Assembly: GCF_003865345.1 (NCBI RefSeq)
Contig: NZ_RMVE01000004.1
Coordinates: 310,001-374,000 of the forward strand
Direction: 5' to 3'
Source of the DNA: Nonlabens xiamenensis
GTDB lineage: Bacteria; Bacteroidota; Bacteroidia; Flavobacteriales; Flavobacteriaceae
Length of the DNA: 64,000 bases
In this document: positions 41,017-50,146 of the stretch, in pieces
Layout: each line of letters opens with the position of its first letter
How positions within the stretch are numbered: position 1 is the stretch's first letter
The notes under the pieces: generated by a model
The model's database searches: none
What the model was told of the DNA's origin: nothing
Seen by the model: only the letters and a program-made list of their open reading frames with translations
Program-made: the position numbers and the translations under genes

Positions 41017-42907
41017 ATACTAACTTATAAACCAAAACCGATAGGCCTGGCAATTCCACGGTACTACTTGTCGCTCTTCCATGCCAACTTGTTTTTTCTG
41101 GTTGCAGCCATTCTTTAACTTCCATTCCTGCACCATAATAAGAAATGTCATCACTATTAAATCGTAGTTGAGCCTTTGCTTCTCCCGGCCATCCAATCCT
41201 ATAGTTGGATCTAGGCACCGGAGTAAGGTTGCAAATCACCAGTAGCTTTTCTCCTCCACCTTTACGTACATACGCAAGAACTGAGTTTGCAGCATCATCA
41301 TAGGAGATCCACTCAAATCCATCCGCATTGAATTGCTCTTTATATAAGGCAGGTTCCTGTTGATATAAATCATTTAATCCGCGCACGCAGTCTAGGAGTC
41401 CTTGATGCGGTGCATATTGGATCAGGTGCCAATCCAGACTACCTTCAAAATTCCATTCTTCGTGCTGACCAAATTCTGCGCCCATCATCATTAGTTTGGT
41501 ACCTGGATGGGTAAACATATAAACGTATAACAATCTTAAGTTGGCAAATTTCTGCCATTCATCACCTGGCATTCTTCCCAACAGCGAACTTTTGCCGTAC
41601 ACCACCTCATCGTGGGAAAATGGTAACATAAAGTTTTCTGTAAAGGCATAAGTCATGGAAAAAGTTAAGTCATTTTGATGATGTCTACGATAGATGGGTT
41701 CTTTTTTAAAATATTGCAAGGTGTCATGCATCCAACCCATCATCCATTTCATACCAAAACCTAGACCTCCCATAGAGGTAGGCTTGCTGACCATGGGAAA
41801 ACTCGTACTTTCTTCCGCTATGGTCTGGACGTCAGGATAGTGTCGATAAATGGCTTCGTTACACTCTTTAATAAACGCGATGGCTTCCAGGTTTTCCCTT
41901 CCCCCATATTGATTAGGTTCCCAGTCTCCTTCATCCCTAGAATAATCCAAGTAAAGCATGCTGGCTACTGCGTCCACACGTAAGGCATCGATATGATATT
42001 GATCCAGCCAAAAAAGCGCATTGGAAATTAAAAAGCTTTTGACCTCATTTCTACCATAGTTAAAAATTAAAGATTTCCAGTCTGGATGATAGCCTCGTTT
42101 AGGGTCCGGATGCTCATACAGGTGGGAACCGTCAAAGCAGCCCAAACCATGAGCATCTTCTGGAAAGTGGGAAGGCACCCAATCCAGAACGACTCCCAAC
42201 CCAGCCTTATGGCAGGCATCAACTAGTTCCTGGAATTCCTCAGGGTATCCGTAACGGGCAGTGGGTGCAAAATAGCCGGTGATCTGATAACCCCAGGAAG
42301 GATTATAGGGATGCTCCATGATAGGCATGAATTCAATATGAGTATAGTTCATCGCTTTCGCGAAAGCGACCAGTTCTACCGCCAATTCCTTATAACTCAA
42401 ACTTCTGTTTTCCTTTACAACACGCTTCCAGCTACCCAGATGCACTTCATAAACAGACCAGGGAGCGTCCAGGCTATTGTTTTTGTATCGTTGATTCATC
42501 CATTCCTGATCTGACCATTGCGGCAGGTAATTCCATACTACACTGGCCGTTTTAGGTGGATGCTCAGCCCGACGTGCATAGGGGTCTGCTTTCTGGGTAA
42601 CCGCAGTCGCAGACTGGATGTGGTATTTGTATAGTGCACCTTGTGCTACTTTTGGGATAAAACCCTCCCATATACCGCTCTTGTCCCAACGTACTTGTAA
42701 AGGATGAGTTGCTGGATCCCAATCATTGAAATCACCAATGACTGATACGACTTCTGCGCTTGGAGCCCATACGGCAAAATAAGTACCTTTTTCACCATCT
42801 TTTTCCAGCATATGGGATCCAAAATGCTGATAAAGTCGGTAATGACTTCCGGACTTAAAAAGGTAAATATCTTCTTCAGAAAATAGGCTGTGTGTGAGAA
42901 CGCCCAT
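41015..42907 (-). CDS. glgB: 1,4-alpha-glucan branching enzyme
   Basis: This is a 630-residue GH13 enzyme that makes alpha-1,6 branches in glycogen. An N-terminal CBM48-like domain (about 20-115, with YFAVWAPSAEVVSVIGDFND) precedes the catalytic barrel. Visible catalytic residues are Asp312 (DALRVDAVASM), Glu365 (TIAEEST) and Asp433 (SHDEVVYGK). It is last in the glgA-glgC-glgB operon, 3 bases after glgC. Residues 181-185 (AFAKA) come from a palindrome copy. A decayed fragment of this gene lies beyond its 3' end. Confidence 0.95.
   Translation of the reverse strand: MGVLTHSLFSEEDIYLFKSGSHYRLYQHFGSHMLEKDGEKGTYFAVWAPSAEVVSVIGDFNDWDPATHPLQVRWDKSGIWEGFIPKVAQGALYKYHIQSATAVTQKADPYARRAEHPPKTASVVWNYLPQWSDQEWMNQRYKNNSLDAPWSVYEVHLGSWKRVVKENRSLSYKELAVELVAFAKAMNYTHIEFMPIMEHPYNPSWGYQITGYFAPTARYGYPEEFQELVDACHKAGLGVVLDWVPSHFPEDAHGLGCFDGSHLYEHPDPKRGYHPDWKSLIFNYGRNEVKSFLISNALFWLDQYHIDALRVDAVASMLYLDYSRDEGDWEPNQYGGRENLEAIAFIKECNEAIYRHYPDVQTIAEESTSFPMVSKPTSMGGLGFGMKWMMGWMHDTLQYFKKEPIYRRHHQNDLTFSMTYAFTENFMLPFSHDEVVYGKSSLLGRMPGDEWQKFANLRLLYVYMFTHPGTKLMMMGAEFGQHEEWNFEGSLDWHLIQYAPHQGLLDCVRGLNDLYQQEPALYKEQFNADGFEWISYDDAANSVLAYVRKGGGEKLLVICNLTPVPRSNYRIGWPGEAKAQLRFNSDDISYYGAGMEVKEWLQPEKTSWHGRATSSTVELPGLSVLVYKLV
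42353..42368. repeat. interspersed palindrome CGCTTTCGCGAAAGCG, exact copy 6
   Basis: Exact 16-bp copy in glgB, read as AFAKA. Confidence 0.95.
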
Positions 42908-42910
42908 GGA

Positions 42911-44176
42911 TTACAAACTAAAACCTTTAGGAATCACAGCATTCTTTTTGATCACCACAATACCATCCTTGACCACATATCTATCTGTTTCATGATCTTC
43001 TAGGTGAGGGCCTCCATCTATGCGCACATCATCACCAATACGTGCATTTTTATCTACGATCGTATTTTTAATATAACATCGCTCCCCTATTCCCATTAAA
43101 ATATCAATCTTGGAATTTGCAATTTCTTCTAGGGTCTCATACTCGTCATTCCCCATCATATAGGTATTAATTATCGTCGACTCCTTTCCTATTCTTGAAC
43201 GAATACCGATCACCGATTTCTCGATGCGCTGGGCGTGAATAATACAACCGTCTGCAATAACAGCCTTATCGCATACGGTACCGGTGAGTTTTGAAGTAGG
43301 TAGCAGTCTGGGTCTGGTATAAATACTCTGTTGGGTATCGTAGAGGTTAAATTCAGGCAGCTCATCCGTCAATCCCAGATTGGCTTCAAAGAAGGAATCA
43401 ATGTTTCCTATATCAGTCCAATAGCCCTCGTATTGGTAACTCATAGTTTTGTATTTCCCGATGGAGCTGGGAATAATTTCTTTTCCAAAATCAATCATCG
43501 ACTCATCGGCCATTAGATCTTCCAATAATTGCCGATTAAAAATATAAATACCCATGGAAGCCAAATGATTTTTACCCTTGGACTTCATTTCATCACTGAC
43601 AGGAGATGTCCATTCAGGTAACAAATCTGGACCTGGCTTTTCTGTAAAAGAAGTGATCCAATTTTCCTGATCTGTTTTGAGGATACCAAAAGAAGGTGCA
43701 TCCTTTTCCGTCACAGGAATAGTTGCAATAGAAATATCAGCGCCCGCCTTTATATGCGCATCGATCATTTCATTAAAGTCCATTTGATATAACTGGTCCC
43801 CAGAAAGGATCAACGCATATTCAAATTCGTGCCGATTGATATGATGCATGCTTTGTCGTACAGCATCAGCTGTTCCTTGGAACCAACCTTTATTATCTGG
43901 CGTTTGTTCAGCGGCAAGTACATCTACGAATGCAGAACTGAAAAAGCTAAAATGAAAGGTATTTTTGATATGCCTGTTCAGGGAAGCAGAATTGAATTGT
44001 GTCAAAACAAACATGCGTTTTATATCCGAATTCAAGCAGTTAGAAATAGGAATATCTACCAGGCGATACTTACCGGCAATAGGCACTGCAGGTTTGGATC
44101 GTGTTGCTGTAAGGGGATAAAGTCGGGTTCCTTGACCTCCACCCAGAATGATGCTCAATACCTTGTCATTAATCAT
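42911..44176 (-). CDS. glgC: glucose-1-phosphate adenylyltransferase
   Basis: This 421-residue enzyme makes ADP-glucose, the donor for glycogen synthesis. The nucleotide-binding start GGGQGTRLYPLTATRSKPAV is complete, followed by YRLVDIPISNCLNSDIKRMF, the substrate region SFTEKPG and the regulatory beta-helix C-terminus (IGIRSRIGKES, IKNTIVDKNARIGDDVRIDG). It overlaps the end of glgA by 4 bases and is followed by glgB after 3 bases, so the operon is tightly coupled. Allosteric control is expected for the family but not visible from sequence. Confidence 0.96.
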   Translation of the reverse strand: MINDKVLSIILGGGQGTRLYPLTATRSKPAVPIAGKYRLVDIPISNCLNSDIKRMFVLTQFNSASLNRHIKNTFHFSFFSSAFVDVLAAEQTPDNKGWFQGTADAVRQSMHHINRHEFEYALILSGDQLYQMDFNEMIDAHIKAGADISIATIPVTEKDAPSFGILKTDQENWITSFTEKPGPDLLPEWTSPVSDEMKSKGKNHLASMGIYIFNRQLLEDLMADESMIDFGKEIIPSSIGKYKTMSYQYEGYWTDIGNIDSFFEANLGLTDELPEFNLYDTQQSIYTRPRLLPTSKLTGTVCDKAVIADGCIIHAQRIEKSVIGIRSRIGKESTIINTYMMGNDEYETLEEIANSKIDILMGIGERCYIKNTIVDKNARIGDDVRIDGGPHLEDHETDRYVVKDGIVVIKKNAVIPKGFSL

Positions 44177-45585
44177 GATAATGCTTTTAAAGATTCATAA
44201 ACGTTGAGATAGTTGGTGGCAGCATTTTCCCAGGAATGGTCAATTCCCATAAGACGCTGTCTGTTTTTTTGCATTTTTGGATCCTGTTGATAATACGCGA
44301 TAGCCCGCTCGACCGTTTGAACGATCTCATCTACTTCGCACTGTTGATGGACAAATCCAAAACCACCCGCCGCGATATCGACCACCGTGTCTTTAAGTCC
44401 ACCGGTGGCACGTACTATTGGAATAGTCCCATAAGCCAGTGAATACAGTTGATTAAGCCCACAAGGCTCTACTCTTGAAGGCATCAATAGAAAATCTGCT
44501 CCTGCATAAATTTGATGGGAAAGTTGCTCGTCATAACCTATATAGTGGTTATAGGTTCCCAAATCCTTTTCCTGGAGTTGGCGCAGTGCTTGCTCGGTTG
44601 CTGGATCGCCTGATCCCAATAGGAGAATGCTGCATTGCTTTCGCGAAAGTAATGACTCAAACACCGCTGGAAATAAATCGCTTCCTTTCTCATATACAAG
44701 TCTGCCAATAAAAGCAAACAAAGGCAATTCTACCGGCAGATTAAATTTGTTACAAACATATTTCTTGTTGGCTTTTTTACCTGAGAACACGCTTGTCGCT
44801 TTATAATTTTTATGGATCAGCGGATCTGTCATTGGATTCCATACTTGGGTATCGATCCCGTTGAGAATACCCAGACATTTTTCCCGTTCATGAAACAGCA
44901 AGGATTCTAGCCCATTGGCATTGTTTTGCAATTCTTCCATATAACTGGGAGATACAGTGTTTACCTTCCAGGCGCATTTGATAGCCGCAGCCAGTGGATT
45001 GATCACTCCATCCCAATCCAGCAGACCTATATATTTACGGTCAAAATCCGGAATTATATGACCTTGATCATGTGAAAACCATCCCTGATATTGGGCGTTA
45101 TGAATGCTGAGCATACTGGGAATCGACTTCAGTCTTTCAAACTCGTGGCAATAACTCATCATAAACGGTACCAGACCCGTATGGTGATCATGACAATGCA
45201 GGATATCAGGCAGCTGGCTCCAAGTGCATATCCATTGCAGGGCTGCACGTTGAAACGCAGTAAATCTATGACTGTCGTCATGTGTATAAACGCTATCAAG
45301 GTCCAGCAATCCAGGAATGTGTACAAAGTGAACCTCAAAGCCGAGTTCAGATTCAGATAGTGATTGAATATAAAAGTCATACAACTGATCACCCAAATCT
45401 ATCTGTCCTGAATATACCTCCCTGAACTTGTGTTTTAAAAAGAAAGGCAACTGGTAGCGCGGCATGATTACCTGAGCCTTGTGGCCGTTAAGAGTTAGAT
45501 ATTTTGGTAAGGCCCCCACCACATCAGCAAGTCCGCCAACTTTGGCAATAGGATAACATTCTGCTGATAAATGGAGGATATTCAT
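44173..45585 (-). CDS. glgA: glycogen synthase
   Basis: This is a 470-residue GT5 enzyme that extends alpha-1,4-glucan from ADP-glucose. The N-terminal ADP-glucose site is AECYPIAKVGGLADVVGALP. Later motifs include CHDHHTGLVPFMM, LSIHNAQYQGWF, FAFIGRLVYEKGSDLF and the C-terminal LMPSRVEPCGLNQLYSLAYG. It is the first gene of glgA-glgC-glgB. A palindrome core within it encodes LSRK. The promoter should lie in the 229-base AT-rich gap upstream. Confidence 0.95.
   Translation of the reverse strand: MNILHLSAECYPIAKVGGLADVVGALPKYLTLNGHKAQVIMPRYQLPFFLKHKFREVYSGQIDLGDQLYDFYIQSLSESELGFEVHFVHIPGLLDLDSVYTHDDSHRFTAFQRAALQWICTWSQLPDILHCHDHHTGLVPFMMSYCHEFERLKSIPSMLSIHNAQYQGWFSHDQGHIIPDFDRKYIGLLDWDGVINPLAAAIKCAWKVNTVSPSYMEELQNNANGLESLLFHEREKCLGILNGIDTQVWNPMTDPLIHKNYKATSVFSGKKANKKYVCNKFNLPVELPLFAFIGRLVYEKGSDLFPAVFESLLSRKQCSILLLGSGDPATEQALRQLQEKDLGTYNHYIGYDEQLSHQIYAGADFLLMPSRVEPCGLNQLYSLAYGTIPIVRATGGLKDTVVDIAAGGFGFVHQQCEVDEIVQTVERAIAYYQQDPKMQKNRQRLMGIDHSWENAATNYLNVYESLKALS
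44637..44650. repeat. interspersed palindrome, 13-bp partial copy
   Basis: GCTTTCGCGAAAG is intact, then T replaces C. It lies in glgA and is read as LSRK. Confidence 0.8.
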
Positions 45586-45814
45586 AGGTCTTGGGAAGTG
45601 TTATAAATATACAATTGTTATCAAGAGAATTTAAAACTAAGTACACAAAAAATTATAGGTCAGCCAAATCTGGTTGAAGTATGGAATCTGACATCCGTCC
45701 ATCCACTCGTCTATAGTGAAGTAAATCAATTTTTCTGACGTTTAAAATCGGACAAGTATTGTCAAAAATACTTTAGGATAGATTTACTATCTTTAAATCA
45801 CTTAATCCAACTTT

Positions 45815-46816
45815 ATGAAAAAGAATTACTTACCTCTATTATTTAATTTGTTGTTACTATCCCCAGCCTTGATTTGGGGGCAACAAGCCGCTTCCTTAAA
45901 TTTTGATGGTCAAAATGATCAAGTGAACTGTGGCAATGGCAATTCTGCACGAATTACCGGTTCAAATATTACGCTGGAAGCCATTGTCAAATTTGATTCA
46001 TTCAAAACTAATGTTTGGGAAGGGAACATCATCAACAAGGAACAAGGCGGCGCCGGAACCGATTTTGGCTATATGCTACGCGCTGGTCAGAACGGAATGG
46101 TTAATTTCAACTTGGGTGATGGGAATTGGCATGAAATCAGCAGTCCCATCAATACTGTGAGTACAGGTGTTTGGCATCATATTGCTGGAACTTATGACGG
46201 GACAACTATGCGACTTTTTGTAGACGGGTCACAAGTCGCTCAACAAACTATAGTTATGAGTATTGGAAATTCCAATGAGAATTTAGTCATTGGAAATTGG
46301 TCCCAAGGTCCTGGCCGTGAGATCGATGCCTCTATCGATGAGATACGCATCTGGAATATCGCAAGAACTCCCACGGAAATCGATACGTTTAAAGACAGCT
46401 CGATCCCAGTCAATTCTAATGGATTGGTGGCGTTGTTTGACTTTAATCAAGGTATTGCCGGTGGTAGCAACCCTAGTGAAACGACCTTACTGGACTCAAC
46501 AAATAATAATAACGGCACTCTCAACAACTTCTCATTGAGCGGCAATGTTTCCAACTGGATCGGAGACTCATTGCTCTCAGAACCCGATCAGTCAGACCTA
46601 AGTGTCATGACAATATCGCCCAACCCAATGAAGGATAGGTTTGTTATCAATCATCTCCCTTCTATTAGCTCCTACCGGATTTACAATAGCTTGGGAAGTT
46701 TGGTGGCCAAAGGAAATGCCAAGCCCGAAGAATTCATCATGGTCGATCAGTTACCTAGTGGCATTTATTTTCTGCGTTTAAAAGATCAACACACCTTTAA
46801 ATTAGTTTTGCGCTAG
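45815..46816 (+). CDS. LamG-domain protein with T9SS type A sorting domain
   Basis: This is a 333-residue secreted protein with a signal peptide (MKKNYLPLLFNLLLLSPALIWGQ). A LamG/concanavalin-like domain spans about 25-215 (AASLNFDGQNDQVNCG, WHHIAGTYDGTTMRLFVDGS, IDEIRIWNIARTPTEI), a carbohydrate- or protein-binding fold. The C-terminal ~75 residues (MTISPNPMKDRFVINHLP, YRIYNSLGSLVAKGN, LPSGIYFLRLKD) are a type A sorting domain, so it is exported by the T9SS. A strong two-sided terminator follows. Confidence 0.87.
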   Translation: MKKNYLPLLFNLLLLSPALIWGQQAASLNFDGQNDQVNCGNGNSARITGSNITLEAIVKFDSFKTNVWEGNIINKEQGGAGTDFGYMLRAGQNGMVNFNLGDGNWHEISSPINTVSTGVWHHIAGTYDGTTMRLFVDGSQVAQQTIVMSIGNSNENLVIGNWSQGPGREIDASIDEIRIWNIARTPTEIDTFKDSSIPVNSNGLVALFDFNQGIAGGSNPSETTLLDSTNNNNGTLNNFSLSGNVSNWIGDSLLSEPDQSDLSVMTISPNPMKDRFVINHLPSISSYRIYNSLGSLVAKGNAKPEEFIMVDQLPSGIYFLRLKDQHTFKLVLR

Positions 46817-46873
46817 TCATTTTAAGTAAGGATGATGACCAATTGAACAATCCTAAACAAATATGAAGGAATA

Positions 46874-46908
46874 AAAAAGCCCCTGTGAAATTCACAGGGG
46901 CTTTTATT
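46874..46908. terminator. bidirectional terminator between the LamG gene and yajC
   Basis: AAAAGCCCCTGTGAA pairs perfectly with TTCACAGGGGCTTTT. A-runs and T-runs on both sides let it end transcripts from both directions. Confidence 0.9.
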
Positions 46909-46932
46909 TTCTATATTACTAGGATGATATAT

Positions 46933-47232
46933 TTAATCCTTTTTTTCAACTGGCGCTTGCAGTTTCTTGGTAAGTTCAACCGAAATAGCAGAACGCTCAA
47001 AGGTGATTTTTCCAGCGCCGGTCTCAATCAGTACTGTTCCTTTATCGCTATTGATCTGTTGGACCTTTCCGTGTATTCCACTGGTGGTCACGACTCGATC
47101 ACCCACCTTTAAAGATTCAGCAAACTCCTTTTCTTCTTTTCGCCTTTTGGCTTGAGGTCTCATGATCAAAAAGTAAAAGACCGCAATGATTGCCAGATAA
47201 GGCAAAAAGTTGATGACAGTATCTAAATTCAT
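46933..47232 (-). CDS. yajC: preprotein translocase subunit YajC
   Basis: This is a 99-residue membrane protein associated with SecDF. The N-terminal helix VINFLPYLAIIAVFYFLIMR is followed by the family hallmark RPQAKRRKEEKEFAESLKVG and the beta-domain GDRVVTTSGIHGKVQQI. The DUF1573 lipoprotein gene lies 12 bases upstream on the same strand, so both share a transcript. SecDF itself is encoded at the right end of the window. Confidence 0.95.
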   Translation of the reverse strand: MNLDTVINFLPYLAIIAVFYFLIMRPQAKRRKEEKEFAESLKVGDRVVTTSGIHGKVQQINSDKGTVLIETGAGKITFERSAISVELTKKLQAPVEKKD

Positions 47233-47244
47233 TTAGGCAATGCC

Positions 47245-47715
47245 TTATGCGTTGGGCTGTCCAGTCTTTGCTCTTGGCGTCACAAAACCTTTGATACGGA
47301 TGGACTCAGTACCTTTTTCTGTATTGGCCTTAATCGTCACGGTTTTGGTTTGAGCATTTGGCTTTCCATTGGTGTTGAATTTAACCAACATAGATCCTTC
47401 AGCACCTGGAGCGATAGGCTCTTTAGACCAAGTTGGTACAGTACAACCACAAGAACCTTTGGCATTTACTACGATCAAAGGAGCGTTACCAGTATTGGTG
47501 AATTTGTATTCATGCTCTACAACAGTTCCTTCTTCTACCGTTCCAAAATCGTATTCAACTTCCTCAAAAGTCATTACTGGAAAATCTCCAGCTACTTCCT
47601 TGCTTTCTGCAGCAGCAGTAAGATTGGCCTCATCGATCTTTGCGGTGGCCTTTTCATTACAGCTGGTCAATGTCATTGTAGCTACGGCAGCTACCATCAA
47701 AATTAATTTTTTCAT
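47245..47715 (-). CDS. DUF1573 family lipoprotein
   Basis: This is a 156-residue lipoprotein with lipobox TLTSC (about residue 19) followed by NEKATAK. The DUF1573 domain shows EVEYDFGTVEEGTVVEHEYK, FTNTGNAPLIVVNAKGSCGC with a CGC pair, and KFNTNGKPNAQTKTVTIKAN. It has an immunoglobulin-like fold related to ASPM-SPD-2-Hydin domains; the role is unknown. The ATG at 47715 opens the signal peptide, while the in-frame start at 47739 is upstream leader. It is followed closely by yajC. Confidence 0.88.
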   Translation of the reverse strand: MKKLILMVAAVATMTLTSCNEKATAKIDEANLTAAAESKEVAGDFPVMTFEEVEYDFGTVEEGTVVEHEYKFTNTGNAPLIVVNAKGSCGCTVPTWSKEPIAPGAEGSMLVKFNTNGKPNAQTKTVTIKANTEKGTESIRIKGFVTPRAKTGQPNA

Positions 47716-47861
47716 TGTAATATTTTTTAAGAGCGTCAAATGTAATTAAAATGAGCTTGCAAAACAATTTGTTAACACCTGTTTGCACTTGCAAGGGGCT
47801 GATTTTTTCTATTCAAGCCAATGGAATTCAAGTCCCATACCTGAATAACAGCTGGTGATGA

Positions 47862-48800
47862 TTAAAGCAATCCGCGGCCCACTTTGTTCAATTGATCGTT
47901 TTTCTCGAACTCCTTGAGCAAATTATCTAAGATTCCATTAATAAAGGTGGCACTCTTTGGTGTACTATAATCCTTGGCAATTTCCAGATATTCATTCAGC
48001 GTGACTTTTACCGGGATGCTGGGGAAATATAGAAATTCAGCCTGAGCCATCATGATCAAGACCAAGTCCACTTGAGCAATACGATCTTTCTCCCAATTGG
48101 GTGTTCGTTCAGCGATGCGCTTTTGTAATTCTTCCTGATTGAGTATGGTTTTTCTAAAGAGACTCATGGTGAAACTGGCGTCGCTTTGGTCTTTGAGTAG
48201 TTCAGGCAATACCACCTCCCTGGACGGTTTCACCTTGCTTAAAAAACGAATCATAGCAGAATTCACCAATGGATAATCATCCGTCCAAGTAATATTGACA
48301 TCTTCTAGGTAATCCAATAATTCATCACTTGGGGCGATAATATCCTCATAAATACTAGCCAAAAATCGATAATCTGCTTTAAGAGAAGGATTTTCATCCA
48401 TGGCATAAACTACAAAGGTCTTACTCTCCATGATTTTGAGGTACAGATTTTCGACGTATTTCGAATCCAAGTGCCAGGGATCCAGTTTCCTCTTCTGCAA
48501 AGCCTCCTTCAGCGCCTCACTTTCACGTAATTGTAGCAGGACCTTATTTTCAATGAGCTGTGTGGCCGGATTCCGTTCTGCATCTGTAGCTAGGTGTCTA
48601 TGCTGGGCCTTCTGGTGACGGTCTACCGCCAACTCATGAATTTTTACCAATAATTGCGTCATGTATAAGAACAGCACATAAGTTTGCGTCATACTGGTAT
48701 TGATAAATTTCTCCAAATCCTTGAGATCATCAGGGTGTTGTCTCTGAAAGGAAAAAATGGCTTGCATGACTTTGATGCGCAACTGTCTTCTGGTAAGCAT
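47862..48800 (-). CDS. nusB: transcription antitermination protein NusB (long Bacteroidetes form)
   Basis: This is a 312-residue protein that starts MLTRRQLRIKVMQAIFSFQR, a NusB-type beginning. The C-terminal part has the RNA-binding fold features RIAQVDLVLIMMAQAEFLYF, VKVTLNEYLEIAKDYSTPKS and FINGILDNLLKEF. It is about twice the length of Escherichia coli NusB because of a central insertion, usual in Bacteroidetes. NusB helps rRNA transcription antitermination with NusE. The DUF1573-yajC pair follows after a 146-base gap. Confidence 0.92.
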   Translation of the reverse strand: MLTRRQLRIKVMQAIFSFQRQHPDDLKDLEKFINTSMTQTYVLFLYMTQLLVKIHELAVDRHQKAQHRHLATDAERNPATQLIENKVLLQLRESEALKEALQKRKLDPWHLDSKYVENLYLKIMESKTFVVYAMDENPSLKADYRFLASIYEDIIAPSDELLDYLEDVNITWTDDYPLVNSAMIRFLSKVKPSREVVLPELLKDQSDASFTMSLFRKTILNQEELQKRIAERTPNWEKDRIAQVDLVLIMMAQAEFLYFPSIPVKVTLNEYLEIAKDYSTPKSATFINGILDNLLKEFEKNDQLNKVGRGLL

Positions 48801-48835
48801 AAGAACGTAATTTTAAAGGCGAAGGCCTGTTAAGA

Positions 48836-48851
48836 CGCTTTCGCGAAAGCG
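48836..48851. repeat. interspersed palindrome CGCTTTCGCGAAAGCG, exact copy 7 (intergenic)
   Basis: Exact 16-bp copy in the gap between the leucine dehydrogenase and nusB genes. Confidence 0.95.
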
Positions 48852-48897
48852 ATACCAATTTTACTCCCCTATCGCTTTACACAAGGGATTTTTAATT

Positions 48898-50007
48898 TTA
48901 TTTTCCGGCCAGAGCCTCCTGTTTCCTGGCAGCAATACGGGCCTGAGCAATCTCCAATGCTGCCTGGTGCGTAGTCACTTTAGTTTCCGCAGCCCGGTTA
49001 AGGATCTCGATGGTCGTGGTGTAAATATTTTCTGTTTTCCTCATGATCTCTGAGCGGTCATACCCCTCGAGTTCTGCATAAACATTGATAATACCTCCAG
49101 CATTGATCAGAAAGTCAGGTGCATATACGATACCCCTATCTTGAAGCATTTTACCATGTTTTATTTCATTTTCCAACTGATTATTGGCAGCACCAGCGAT
49201 GATATCGGCGGTAAGTTTATTGATGGTTGTGTTATTAACCGTCGCCCCCATGGCGCATGGCGCATAAATATCCATTTGCTCGCCGTACAAGTCATTACCG
49301 CCATAGATGGTAGCTCCATACTTATCGCGAACTTCTTCCAATCGGTCTTGGTTGATATCAGCAATAACAACGTCAGCACCTTCCTGAGTAAGATATTCTA
49401 CCAGGGTCTCTCCTACATTTCCAATACCTTCAACATAAATTTTCTTGTCTTCCAAGACATCACTTCCATATTTGAATTCGGCTGCTGCCTTCATTCCCAT
49501 AAAAACGCCATAAGCAGTGATGGGTGAAGGATTTCCAGCACCACCTTTGTGCTCAGAAATACCGGTAACATAAGGCGTGACCTCTCGCACGGTATCCATA
49601 TCCTCGGTCGCCATGCCTACATCTTCGGCAGTGATATATTTCCCGCTTAATGAATGAACAAATTCGCCAAATCTGCGCATGAGCTCAGGGGTTTTTTGGG
49701 TTTTTGCATCCCCTAAGATCACAGCCTTACCACCACCTAAGTTCAGTCCTGTGATGGCGCTTTTAAAAGTCATCCCTCTGGATAAGCGCAATACATCGTT
49801 CAAGGCAGCCCACTCATTTTCATAATTCCACATCCTGGTTCCACCGAGGGCAGGTCCAAGAACCGTATTATGGATACCGATGATGGCCCTTAATCCTGTA
49901 TCTTTGTCGTTGCAAAAAACGATTTGCTCATGACCATCAAAAGACACCTGTCCGAAAACAGGATCTTGACGTATGATTTGTTCCAGAGAGTCAAATTCTT
50001 GAGACAT
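48898..50007 (-). CDS. leucine dehydrogenase (Glu/Leu/Phe/Val dehydrogenase)
   Basis: This 369-residue NAD-dependent enzyme deaminates branched-chain amino acids to 2-oxo acids. It has GPALGGTRMWNYENEWAALN, the catalytic-lysine segment GLNLGGGKAVILGD, SGKYITAEDVGMATEDMD, and the Rossmann nucleotide site IYVEGIGNVGETLVEYL, then VIADINQDRL. The length fits leucine dehydrogenase. Valine or phenylalanine dehydrogenase cannot be fully excluded. nusB is downstream with a palindrome between. Confidence 0.92.
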   Translation of the reverse strand: MSQEFDSLEQIIRQDPVFGQVSFDGHEQIVFCNDKDTGLRAIIGIHNTVLGPALGGTRMWNYENEWAALNDVLRLSRGMTFKSAITGLNLGGGKAVILGDAKTQKTPELMRRFGEFVHSLSGKYITAEDVGMATEDMDTVREVTPYVTGISEHKGGAGNPSPITAYGVFMGMKAAAEFKYGSDVLEDKKIYVEGIGNVGETLVEYLTQEGADVVIADINQDRLEEVRDKYGATIYGGNDLYGEQMDIYAPCAMGATVNNTTINKLTADIIAGAANNQLENEIKHGKMLQDRGIVYAPDFLINAGGIINVYAELEGYDRSEIMRKTENIYTTTIEILNRAAETKVTTHQAALEIAQARIAARKQEALAGK

Positions 50008-50146
50008 ATAATGTGTTTGTACCGCTTGGGATTTGGTTTTAAAAAACGTGCAAAAATAACGTCATTTTAGGGAATTAGCAATTTACCAAACGTAATTTAC
50101 CGAGCTTTCAACCGAGTTGATCGTTACAAAGGTATGTCTTCTATAT

